64,000 nucleotides of DNA from Kordia periserrulae (GTDB lineage Bacteria; Bacteroidota; Bacteroidia; Flavobacteriales; Flavobacteriaceae). A model generated the notes under the pieces. That model was given only the letters and a program-made list of their open reading frames with translations, ran no database searches and had not been told where the DNA came from. Made by a program: the position numbers and the translations under genes. The stretch is taken from the NCBI RefSeq assembly GCF_003054265.1, contig NZ_QBKT01000003.1, forward strand, positions 372,001-436,000, written 5' to 3'. Of the stretch, positions 46,045-53,929 are shown one piece after another. The first letter of the stretch is position 1. Every line of letters begins with the position of its first letter.

Positions 46045-46371
46045 TTATTCCAATCCTTCGAGTTCTTCTATTTCTTTGATATCTTCTTTTTCTTGTTCTT
46101 TCTTTTCGTGTATCGTTTCTTTGCCATCGTCAGCGACTTCGTTTTCTCTGAACAAATTCATTGTGGTAATTGCTCCTGCCAGAAACGACAGTGCAATAAT
46201 CAACTTTGGAACACTTTCGCGAAGTCCGTTTTGTTTGGAAATATACAATGCAGTAAAGCCTAAAATAAGTCCTAAAATCACGGGAATATACGCAAAATTG
46301 TCTGCGAAGAAGGAAAGTAAAAATGCCAACACTGTAGCAATACTTCCTACGATGATACTAAAAATTCTCAT
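46045..46371 (-). CDS. Small membrane protein with acidic tail
   Basis: 108 residues. Two or three hydrophobic helices (ILSIIVGSIATVLAFLLSFF-like start, YIPVILGLILGFTALYI, LIIALSFLAGAITTM) and a highly charged C-terminus rich in Glu and Lys. No family recognised; a FUN14/DUF-like small inner membrane protein is possible. It lies 27 bp after the DUF3108 gene and is probably co-transcribed with it. Confidence 0.6.
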   Translation of the reverse strand: MRIFSIIVGSIATVLAFLLSFFADNFAYIPVILGLILGFTALYISKQNGLRESVPKLIIALSFLAGAITTMNLFRENEVADDGKETIHEKKEQEKEDIKEIEELEGLE

Positions 46372-46398
46372 GGTGTTATCTTTTTGGTGTTATTGTAA

Positions 46399-47184
46399 TT
46401 AGTTTGCAAGTCCTGAAGCACTGTCAAGTTGTAACATTCCGCTTCCAATAGGAATGGTAAACTCTGCTTTTACAGGAACTTTATTAGCATCGGCAGTCAT
46501 CCAAAGCGTTGCGGCTTTTAGAAAATCTCCGTTGGTGATGATTTGTAGTTTGTGACATTCTTTTTGTCCCAAATTTCCAGCATCAATCGTTTCCTTACCT
46601 ATATATTTTAGTGTGATTGGCGTTTCTTCTTTATCAAATATAATTTTAAAAACTTTCGAATCGCCCACACGTGCATTTTCAATAGGAAGATTACGTACGT
46701 TATACAACGTTGAAATTACGTCCATAGCGCCATTACTAAATTTAAAATCCTCATTTACAACCCAGTCTGTTCCGTCGCCTCTGCGTTTTACTTGCTCACT
46801 TTTGATAGTTTTCGTTCGCTGATTGTACACATACTTCATTTTCTTCTTATAGCTTCCTTCATTAATATCTCTCTTATACAAAGCTGGCAATAAGGAACTT
46901 TTGCTTACATACGATTCATAGACATCACGAATCTTAAAGAAAAAATCATATTTTCTAAATGTATTGGCGTTGCATTTAAAGTGTAATAAGGTATTGGAAG
47001 ATGTTTTTACTTGCGAAGTTTCCATACTCACTTGCGCCAAGTCGGTTAAAAAACCAGACATTTTATATGACGCGGTAAATACCAACTTCTCTCCATCTTT
47101 AAAAGGTAAATTTTGCGCTTGTGCCGCTACTTGAAACAGACAAGTTACGATGAGAAGACCTATCATCTTTTTCATGCTCTTCAT
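46399..47184 (-). CDS. DUF3108-domain periplasmic protein
   Basis: 261 residues. Signal peptide ending VAAQAQ, then FKDGEKLVFTASYKMSGFL, LHFKCNANTFRKYDFFFKI and a lipid-binding-like beta barrel with KECHKLQIITNGDFLKAATLW and WMTADANKVPVKAEF near the end. This is the DUF3108 pattern common in Bacteroidota; members look like outer-membrane-associated barrels of unknown role. Start at 47184; an ATG at 47175 is equally possible. Confidence 0.8.
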   Translation of the reverse strand: MKSMKKMIGLLIVTCLFQVAAQAQNLPFKDGEKLVFTASYKMSGFLTDLAQVSMETSQVKTSSNTLLHFKCNANTFRKYDFFFKIRDVYESYVSKSSLLPALYKRDINEGSYKKKMKYVYNQRTKTIKSEQVKRRGDGTDWVVNEDFKFSNGAMDVISTLYNVRNLPIENARVGDSKVFKIIFDKEETPITLKYIGKETIDAGNLGQKECHKLQIITNGDFLKAATLWMTADANKVPVKAEFTIPIGSGMLQLDSASGLAN

Positions 47185-47315
47185 TATTTAGGTGTTTTTA
47201 TTCTTTGTTATTAACGCAATACTATTCACTTATTGTGCCAAACTTTATTTTTTTTGTTGGTACGTAGTATCGTAACGCGTTTTGTAACTTTGGCAAAAAT
47301 ACACATTACAACGTT

Positions 47316-47864
47316 GTGACGAAATTAAATTTTCATAAACAAAACTTTTTTAAAAACACCTACTGTGTTTTTAAAGCCGTTGATTTTCAGATTGTAAAAA
47401 ATAAAACTCCTGATTTTGTTAGTCGTTCAGGCAGTCAGTATTTTTATATGAACGATGGTGTATATCGAGTTTCCTCACATTGGGGACGCGCAGCTACGTG
47501 TCGCTGGCGATTGCAAACGGAAGCAGGAATTTCCAAAAATGGTACAAAAGTCGGATTTGCCCAATGGACAAGCTTTTACAAAGACAATGAAGTAGAGAAG
47601 TTGTATTTTATCCAGCAAGATAAATTCACACAAAAGTACACCTATTTTCACAGAGATGAACCTTCATACGATTCCAAATTTGTGCTACGAACTGCGGGCG
47701 ACACGCGAAAAGTCTTGCGACAAATCAAAAATATCACCACAGCAACCAAATGGGCAACATACATTCCACACAACGATTTGGAAGACTTACGAAACTATCT
47801 CATTAATGGATTGATAACTACGAATAAAACGTTGCCTGAGTTGAAGCAAGAATACATTTATTAA
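47316..47864 (+). CDS. Conserved protein of unknown function
   Basis: 182 residues from GTG 47316, close behind a perfect -7 box TAACTTTG at 47286-47293. Contains GVYRVSSHWGRAATCRWRLQ and WATYIPHNDLEDL; rich in Trp, Tyr and basic residues, no signal peptide. No named family. A fragment resembling its last codons recurs at 48368-48409. Confidence 0.6.
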   Translation: MTKLNFHKQNFFKNTYCVFKAVDFQIVKNKTPDFVSRSGSQYFYMNDGVYRVSSHWGRAATCRWRLQTEAGISKNGTKVGFAQWTSFYKDNEVEKLYFIQQDKFTQKYTYFHRDEPSYDSKFVLRTAGDTRKVLRQIKNITTATKWATYIPHNDLEDLRNYLINGLITTNKTLPELKQEYIY

Positions 47865-47892
47865 AATTTAATGTATATTTTTACCCGTATTT

Positions 47893-48315
47893 ATGAATAA
47901 TCAAAATAATATCATCATGTTAAAAAACCGCATAGTACTCTTTACGATATGCTTACTGTCTTCATATTTAGTAATGGCTCAAAAAAATATTACTGAAGTA
48001 CAATTTGAGAAAGATAAAATCATTTTAAATGGTAAAAAGGCTTTTGATTACCGAAAAGAAGGAAATAACTATGCTATTCTCGATTTAAAAGGGAATGAGT
48101 TAATTACAGGTGAAATTCGTAAAAATGACAAGGGAAAATGGTTTAGTATCATCACTTTTAAAATGGTAGATAAAACATTTTCAAACAAAAAAATTATCGG
48201 TCGAAATCATTTAATTTTTGCATTGGCAGAAGAAAATGTTTTTCAGAAAAACTTGAAAATCAATAAGGAAAAGCTGTTGGAGTTTATACAAAAGTATAAT
48301 GAATTAGATAAGTAA
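47893..48315 (+). CDS. Secreted protein of unknown function
   Basis: 140 residues; ATG 47893 or ATG 47917, the latter placing the signal peptide at the start (LLSSYLVMAQ). The mature part has short beta strands (DKIILNGKKAFDYRKEGNN, YAILDLKGNELITGEI). No domain recognised. It begins 29 bp after the previous gene. Confidence 0.55.
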   Translation: MNNQNNIIMLKNRIVLFTICLLSSYLVMAQKNITEVQFEKDKIILNGKKAFDYRKEGNNYAILDLKGNELITGEIRKNDKGKWFSIITFKMVDKTFSNKKIIGRNHLIFALAEENVFQKNLKINKEKLLEFIQKYNELDK

Positions 48316-48334
48316 CGCCACTTTTACAAATTCA

Positions 48335-48367
48335 GAAAAGAAACACCCAACAAAACCCAACCAATCA
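48335..48367. repeat. 33-bp direct repeat, copy 1 (copy 2 at 49061-49093)
   Basis: The two copies differ at one base. Copy 2 is the 3-prime coding end of the DUF423 gene; copy 1 is a displaced duplicate of that end. They bracket the gene at 48402-49046. Confidence 0.8.
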
Positions 48368-48409
48368 TTGCCTGAGTTGCAACGTACTTATACCTCAATG
48401 TGTGCTTAA
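48368..48409 (+). pseudogene. Fragment resembling the 3-prime end of the gene at 47316-47864
   Basis: The codons read LPELQRTYTSMCA then stop, compared with LPELKQEYIY then stop at the end of the intact gene. It directly abuts repeat copy 1, so it looks like a junction left by duplication or insertion. Confidence 0.5.
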
Positions 48410-49046
48410 AAAATCAGTTAAATATTTTTTTATTGTTTTCGGAAACTTATTTGTTCTCACGGTCATGTTGGCGATTTGGACAGATGATTTTGAACTCACA
48501 TTCAATACGTATGTACGACCTTTAGAATTTTTACAATTATTTGGTATCACACTTCTCCTGTTAATTGTGTTGAGAATTACAGTTTCAATTTTTAGAAGGT
48601 ATAAAATTAATTCGTTGCGAAAAAGAATAAAAGTATCAATCATTATCACCTTACTCGTAAGTTCTTTTTATTATATAAGTTATGGATATCATATTTATTT
48701 AAATCGAATAGCGAATGCAGATATTCGAGCGGGTGTTTTGAAAAAGTTAGTTACTTCATCAATAAGTTTTAAAGGCTATTCAATAAAAAATCTTACCGCT
48801 GAGGAATATTTAGAAATTGCAAGAAAAACATGGTTTCCAAAACTGCCCCACGATGCCGAAAATATAAACTTAGCGTATTATTATGACGGCTTTTTACCAG
48901 ATTATACATTCTTTTTAGAATATTATGTACCCAGAAATCCCAAGCTTGAAATCATCAATTATAAAGACGAAACTTTCTCTAAAACACAAACTATAGAAAG
49001 GGTAGGAACAAGATTTAAAGTCAATTATTCAGAACGTCTTTGGTAA
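48402..49046 (+). CDS. Membrane protein of unknown function, probably inserted
   Basis: 214 residues from GTG 48402. Three hydrophobic helices at about 8-28, 42-62 and 76-98, then a soluble part with LTAEEYLEIARKTWFPKL and a Tyr-rich stretch. No family recognised. The start is unusual (GTG overlapping a gene fragment), and 33-bp direct repeats flank it, suggesting recent arrival. Confidence 0.5.
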   Translation: MLKKSVKYFFIVFGNLFVLTVMLAIWTDDFELTFNTYVRPLEFLQLFGITLLLLIVLRITVSIFRRYKINSLRKRIKVSIIITLLVSSFYYISYGYHIYLNRIANADIRAGVLKKLVTSSISFKGYSIKNLTAEEYLEIARKTWFPKLPHDAENINLAYYYDGFLPDYTFFLEYYVPRNPKLEIINYKDETFSKTQTIERVGTRFKVNYSERLW

Positions 49047-49055
49047 TTTTATAAC

Positions 49056-49430
49056 TTAAAGAAAAGAAACACCCAACAAAACCCAGCCAATCACCAACAA
49101 CAAACCACCAAGCGGCGTGATGGGACCTAAAAATCGAAGTTTTTTACCTTTGGCACTGCTCAAACACAAGCCGTAAATGCTAAAAGAGAACAAAAACGTT
49201 CCCACAATCAAACACCATGCAGCACTTTTTTCTAGTGAATTTGTGAAGGGCAATTGAAATCCAATCGCCAATAAAACAATGGCGTGATAGAGTTGATATT
49301 TTACGCCTGTTTCAAAGCTTTTGAGCAAGTCTTCTGTAAAGGTTTTTTTCAAGGCATGTGCGCCAAACGCCCCAAAAATAATTCCCAATGCACCATACAA
49401 AGCCGCACTCAATAATACGATTTTTTCCAT
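49056..49430 (-). CDS. DUF423 (YwdK/YgdD-like) inner membrane protein
   Basis: 124 residues, four helices. LYGALGIIFGAFGAHALKKTF at the start and TPLGGLLLVIGWVLL at the end are the DUF423 hallmarks. Small inner membrane protein of unknown role. Its last 33 coding bases are duplicated at 48335-48367. Confidence 0.85.
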   Translation of the reverse strand: MEKIVLLSAALYGALGIIFGAFGAHALKKTFTEDLLKSFETGVKYQLYHAIVLLAIGFQLPFTNSLEKSAAWCLIVGTFLFSFSIYGLCLSSAKGKKLRFLGPITPLGGLLLVIGWVLLGVSFL

Positions 49431-49671
49431 GGTGCAAAGGTAGTTATTTAATTAACGTAAGTTCGGTACAAGTAATTTTATACTTTATTGATTTTTAGTT
49501 ATTTATAATAAGTGTCAAATCGAGCATTATCGTAGATACCGAGCATAGCTCACGAGATTCCTTTGAAGTTATTAATTCTTAGCTGTTCTCGACTGCGCTC
49601 GAACTAACAATTAGTTATTTTTCAATGAATTATGAATTACATAGTGATTTCTTAGGTCGGACTCACGTCAA
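49431..49671. repeat. Spacer containing a dispersed TCGACTGCGCTCGA repeat
   Basis: 241 bp without a gene. The core TCGACTGCGCTCGA at 49589-49602 is the reverse complement of the core repeated twice inside cusA (55411-55424 and 55480-55493). This is a dispersed intergenic repeat of REP-like type. Confidence 0.65.
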
Positions 49672-50085
49672 TTATTGATTCATCTGCTGCTCTCTATCGT
49701 AAAGGCAGCATTTTGGTAAATTTTTATATGCGCCTGTATCGCCTGTCATTTTATCGGTATCATAACCTGCTGCTGCGATTGCTTTATGAACTACATTTTC
49801 GTTAATTTTATATTCATCATACGCGATAGAAATACTCTTTTTCTGTACGTCCCATGTAGCTTCAACGACACCTTCCACGCTTTTTGCGGCTTCTTCAATA
49901 GTAGCCTTACACATGCCACAATTTCCACGAACGCCAAAAGTTGCCATAGACAATTCTTTGGCTTTTGTAGTGTCTGTAGTCGTTTTTGTTTCCGTGTTTG
50001 ACGAAGTGTCTTTTTTTGTTTCTCCGTTGCATCCAATAACTGCTAAAGATGCGATGATTGCTAGTGATAGAATTACTTTTTTCAT
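49672..50085 (-). CDS. Heavy-metal-associated (HMA) domain lipoprotein
   Basis: About 137 residues from ATG 50085 (the upstream Lys/Gln-rich extension is low-complexity DNA). Lipobox AVIGC at about 19, a Thr/Lys linker, then an HMA fold with GNCGMC (the CxxC copper site) and GVVEATWDVQKKSI, ending with a second Cys pair (KCC). It likely carries Cu+ in the periplasm. Last gene of the copper efflux operon. Confidence 0.82.
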   Translation of the reverse strand: MKKVILSLAIIASLAVIGCNGETKKDTSSNTETKTTTDTTKAKELSMATFGVRGNCGMCKATIEEAAKSVEGVVEATWDVQKKSISIAYDEYKINENVVHKAIAAAGYDTDKMTGDTGAYKNLPKCCLYDREQQMNQ

Positions 50086-50201
50086 TTTTTCTGTTTTTTT
50101 ATTTGTTAATTTGTGTATTCGTCGATTTGTTTTCTGTTGTTTGTTTTTTGTTGTCTGTTGTTTTTCATTCAAAATTCAAAATCCAACATTTAAAATTTTA
50201 G

Positions 50202-50236
50202 TTTCGTTATTCGTTATTCGTTATTCGTTATTCGTT
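50202..50236. repeat. TTATTCG heptamer tandem repeat
   Basis: About four and a half copies between the HMA lipoprotein start and the end of cusB. A short AT-rich motif is also duplicated on both sides (50168-50197 and 50249-50280). Confidence 0.8.
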
Positions 50237-50288
50237 GTGAGTTATTTTAATTCAAAATTCAACATCCAACATTTAAAATTTCTAATCC

Positions 50289-51977
50289 CTAATTCCTAGT
50301 TCCTAGTTTCTCAACCACACTTCCACAGCTAAGCATCATGTCGCCAAAATACGGATTTTTGATTTCTTGTACATCGCTTATCCAATACGCACCATTGTTA
50401 TCATCTGCCATTGGGCAAAATTGAATTGTTAAAGGCATTTCAAAGCTAGTAAAGCTTTTTACAATTGTAATCATATTGTCTGAAACGATTTGAAAATGTT
50501 CGCGTTGCTGTTCAATAGAAACCTTGTTGTTAATTCCTTTGGAAGCTTGGTGCATGGTAGCCCATTGGTTCTCTATTTTTTTACGTTGCGAATTGTTCAA
50601 TGCTTCCAATACTTTTCTAAAATCGTCACTCTTAGCAGCCGCTACTTTGGTATCACTTTGCACCAACGCATCTTTGAGTGCCAAATACGCTTTGATACTT
50701 GGTTGCAATGCTTTTTCCGTACGCGCATCTAAGTTGAGTGTTTCTATTTCTTTAGTTTCTTCACGATTCATCATAGAGGTTTTTCCTTGTAATTGTGCCG
50801 CTGCATCTACAGTAAAGGCACCATTTGTCACAATTTCTTCGTCTGAATTCAATCCAGAAACGACTTCGTAATTGTCTCCGTTTACGTTTCCTAAAATCAC
50901 TTCGCGCGCTTCAAATACAGGCTCGTTTTCTTTTTTCACATATACCAAGGAGCGTTTTCCCGTCCACAAAACCGCCGATTTGGGAATGCTCATCGTGTTG
51001 CTTTCAGAAGAAACTTCGGTGTCTAAAATTCCTGTGACAAACATGCCAGGTTTTAAACTATTGTCACGATTATTCAATGCTACTTTTACAGCAACCGTAC
51101 GCGTTTTGGTGTTTAACACAGGATCGATAAAGGTAACTTTCGCGGGAATCTCCTCATTCGGATTTACGTTTGTTTTAATACGAATAGCATCGCCTTTTTG
51201 AAAACGCCCAATTTGATTTTCGTACGCATCAAAACTTGCCCAAACCGTGTTTAAATTTGATACTTTAAACAAAGCACCGCCTTCCATCACATGATTGCCT
51301 TCTTCTACTAGTTTTTCTGTGACTACGCCAGAAACACTAGCGTATATAGGAAATTGTGTAGCTACTTTTTGCGAGGTTTCCAATTGTTGAATCTGTGCTT
51401 CGGAGAGTTTCCAAAGTTTTAATTTGTTGCGAACCGCTTTGTACAACTCAGGTTGCGAGTTTTTCATGCGCATTGCGGTTAGCAATTCCTGTTGCGTCGT
51501 CACCAATGCTGGAGAATAGATCAAGGCAATTTTTTGTCCTTTTCGGACTTCTTCTCCTGTAAAATTAACGAATAATTTTTCAATGCGTCCGCCAAAATGT
51601 GCGGTTTGGATAGCGTTGGTTTTTTCGTTGGGTTCAATGGTTCCCGTCAGTTTCAAGCTTGTTTCCGTAGCACTAGCAGTTCCAACCTTGGTGGTTTCTA
51701 TGTTTGCCAAAGCTAGCGCGTTTTCGGTCATTCGAAATTGATTCGGAGCAAGTCCTGAAGCACCTTCTTCCGCAGGAATCAAATCCATGCCACAAATAGG
51801 ACAATCGCCCGCTTCTGGCTGCATAATTTGCGGATGCATGGAACAAGTCCACATGGTATTTTCTGTAGTGTCTTTTTCTGTATGTGCATGTCCTGTGTTT
51901 TGTTCTCCCGAAAGGGCAAACTTCCCAATCACAATGCCTATTACAATAAAAACGATATAAATGAGATACTTTTTCAT
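50289..51977 (-). CDS. cusB: CusB-type RND periplasmic adaptor
   Basis: 562 residues. N-terminal anchor, a YHS-like heavy-metal domain (TCSMHPQIMQPEAGDCPICG near 45-64), the membrane-fusion hairpin with lipoyl halves (GGRIEKLFVNFTGEEV, SGVVTEKLVEEGNHV), beta-barrel and a C-terminal DUF3347 domain (about 440-555) with QFCPMADDNNGAYWIS that may bind copper. It links CusA to CusC. It starts 3 nt after the HMA/MauE gene end. Confidence 0.9.
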   Translation of the reverse strand: MKKYLIYIVFIVIGIVIGKFALSGEQNTGHAHTEKDTTENTMWTCSMHPQIMQPEAGDCPICGMDLIPAEEGASGLAPNQFRMTENALALANIETTKVGTASATETSLKLTGTIEPNEKTNAIQTAHFGGRIEKLFVNFTGEEVRKGQKIALIYSPALVTTQQELLTAMRMKNSQPELYKAVRNKLKLWKLSEAQIQQLETSQKVATQFPIYASVSGVVTEKLVEEGNHVMEGGALFKVSNLNTVWASFDAYENQIGRFQKGDAIRIKTNVNPNEEIPAKVTFIDPVLNTKTRTVAVKVALNNRDNSLKPGMFVTGILDTEVSSESNTMSIPKSAVLWTGKRSLVYVKKENEPVFEAREVILGNVNGDNYEVVSGLNSDEEIVTNGAFTVDAAAQLQGKTSMMNREETKEIETLNLDARTEKALQPSIKAYLALKDALVQSDTKVAAAKSDDFRKVLEALNNSQRKKIENQWATMHQASKGINNKVSIEQQREHFQIVSDNMITIVKSFTSFEMPLTIQFCPMADDNNGAYWISDVQEIKNPYFGDMMLSCGSVVEKLGTRN

Positions 51978-51980
51978 CGG

Positions 51981-52700
51981 TTAAGCATATAAGTTGATTA
52001 ACATCCAAACCGCCATGACGAGCATGATGGAGTTTTCAATAAATGTGGCTTTGGTCATGGGCAATTTGAGCGCTGTTCCCAAACACGCACATTGAATGCT
52101 TTTTTTGTCGAATAAAACTTTCGTTACGCCAATGGTTGTAATTCCTAAAATGATGATGGTTGCGATTAACGCGATTGGAATTTCAAAGCGAAACAAAAAC
52201 ATGAGTCCGAGCGCAACTTCGATAAATGGATACATCCACGCATACGCGGGAATGGCTTTTGCGAGCGGGTCGTACATTTGAAAGGAATTTGGAAACCCTT
52301 TGTAATCTAGCAACTTAAAGAAGCTAAAAACGATGTAAAATAGTCCCATAAAGTCAAGCATAAACGCTTCTGTGGACCAACTTTTTACGTGTAATAAAAC
52401 GCTTGCCGTTGTAATGTAAAAGAAAATAAGAAGCAGCGGAAAGAGTTGTTTGAGTTCACTTTTTTCATTGACTTCTGCCGATTCAAACATGTTTTTTGTT
52501 TCAGTTTGAACCGTATATTTTTCGGGTAACGCAGCTTGAATCGCAGCTGCGTCGAGTGGAGTAGACGTGTCAATTTCTGCGGTTCCAGCTTCTAAATTTA
52601 CCGTAGCCGACGTCACTTCGTCAAAACTGTTGAGCACATTTTCTACCTTACTTTTACAGCCGTTGCAGGTCATTCCGTTGATGTGATATGTTTGTTTCAT
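51981..52700 (-). CDS. HMA domain fused to MauE/DoxX-like membrane protein
   Basis: 239 residues. Residues 1-70 are an HMA domain with GMTCNGC (Cys 12, Cys 15). The rest has four helices of the MauE/DoxX type (LDFMGLFYIVFSFFKLLDY, YPFIEVALGLMFLF) with a CACLG Cys pair near 208. Fusion of a copper chaperone to a redox-associated membrane domain suggests copper hand-over or reduction. Gap of 5 bp to cusC and 3 bp to cusB. Confidence 0.82.
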   Translation of the reverse strand: MKQTYHINGMTCNGCKSKVENVLNSFDEVTSATVNLEAGTAEIDTSTPLDAAAIQAALPEKYTVQTETKNMFESAEVNEKSELKQLFPLLLIFFYITTASVLLHVKSWSTEAFMLDFMGLFYIVFSFFKLLDYKGFPNSFQMYDPLAKAIPAYAWMYPFIEVALGLMFLFRFEIPIALIATIIILGITTIGVTKVLFDKKSIQCACLGTALKLPMTKATFIENSIMLVMAVWMLINLYA

Positions 52701-52705
52701 GTTTT

Positions 52706-53929
52706 TTAGTTTGTGATTAAAAATTCGATGATAGCCGTGTTTGCCAAACTGGTGTTGAAATCGTTTATTTTCTTCATTTCAAACCCCAATTTTAATTGAT
52801 CGAGCGCCAATAACTGCTCAAAATCCATTTTGTCCGTTTGATACGCCGCTAAAATGACTTCTTTGGCTTGATTGGCTTGTGTGATATTTTCTTCTTGTAT
52901 TTTAATGCTTTCCATAGCATTTTTCAACTTATTTTTTGCTTGTTCATACGCAATGCGCAGTTGATTTTTTACCGTCGTTTTATTTTGAACAATCGCTTCT
53001 TGCTCCAATTGCAATTGCTTTTGTTTAGAAACGTGTTTTTTGTTGAACAGCGGAATGGAAACCGACACCATGGGCATGATAATGTCCTTGCCGTTATCAG
53101 GCATTGAAACGCCCGAACGCTCTGCAACCAACACATAATCCAATCCGAAACCAATTTTCGGATTTCCTTCTTTTTTGGCAACAATTTCCGATTGCTGCAA
53201 TACCTCTTCCATGGCGTCTAATTGTTGTAACTTTGGATGCTTTTCAAGCATTTCCATTGTTGTAAGAATGGTGTTTTCTTGAATTTGAAGCGAATCCAAT
53301 ACCAAAACCTCTGCGGTGATAGGTCTGTTAAGCAACACATTAAATTGCGCTTTTTCACTTTGAATGGTTTCTGAAATTTCTTGAAACTGTTGTTGCAATT
53401 CGTTTTTCTTCATCTTAATATGCAACACATCCACCATATTGCTACGATTGTTTTCGAGTTCGTTCAGCGCTAACTTTTCATACGTGTCCAAAATCTCAAT
53501 ATGTTGTTGGGTGATATTGTATTTTTGTTGCAACGTATACAAATTGTAATACGCCATTTTAACATTCAGTCGCAACTGACGCTTTAGGAAATCAATTTCA
53601 CTTTCTTTTGCCGTTGCGAGTAATTTTGCGTTTTCTTTTTTCGCTTTTAAGATACCAAACCACGGAATTTGTTGACTCGCCGAGAAGCGTGCTTTTTGCG
53701 GTCCAACTCTGGTTTCTACTTCTTGTGCAAACACACCAACACCTACTTGTGTATTGGGCAAGCTTCCGACTTCGTTGACTTTTTCCAACGTGCTTTCGTA
53801 TTGCAATTGTTGGGCTAAAATTTCCGAACTATTTTTTTCGGCTTCCGCCAGATAGCTCTCTAAAGTTTGTCCATTCGCAAACTGAATGCACCACCAACCA
53901 ACGATAATATATATAAAATTACGCTTCAT
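52706..53929 (-). CDS. cusC: TolC-family outer membrane channel of the copper efflux system
   Basis: 407 residues. Signal peptide (VQFANGQ), then two tandem helical-hairpin repeats typical of TolC/CusC: LAEAEKNSSEILAQQLQYE and ARFSASQQIPWFGI at the start, LQLEQEAIVQNKTTVKNQLR in the second half. Its start overlaps the cusA stop by 11 bp. It provides the outer membrane exit of the pump. Confidence 0.88.
   Translation of the reverse strand: MKRNFIYIIVGWWCIQFANGQTLESYLAEAEKNSSEILAQQLQYESTLEKVNEVGSLPNTQVGVGVFAQEVETRVGPQKARFSASQQIPWFGILKAKKENAKLLATAKESEIDFLKRQLRLNVKMAYYNLYTLQQKYNITQQHIEILDTYEKLALNELENNRSNMVDVLHIKMKKNELQQQFQEISETIQSEKAQFNVLLNRPITAEVLVLDSLQIQENTILTTMEMLEKHPKLQQLDAMEEVLQQSEIVAKKEGNPKIGFGLDYVLVAERSGVSMPDNGKDIIMPMVSVSIPLFNKKHVSKQKQLQLEQEAIVQNKTTVKNQLRIAYEQAKNKLKNAMESIKIQEENITQANQAKEVILAAYQTDKMDFEQLLALDQLKLGFEMKKINDFNTSLANTAIIEFLITN

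Noticed and set aside
50202-50236. TTATTCG repeats as a CRISPR array
   Set aside because: The units are contiguous heptamers without spacers; a simple sequence repeat.
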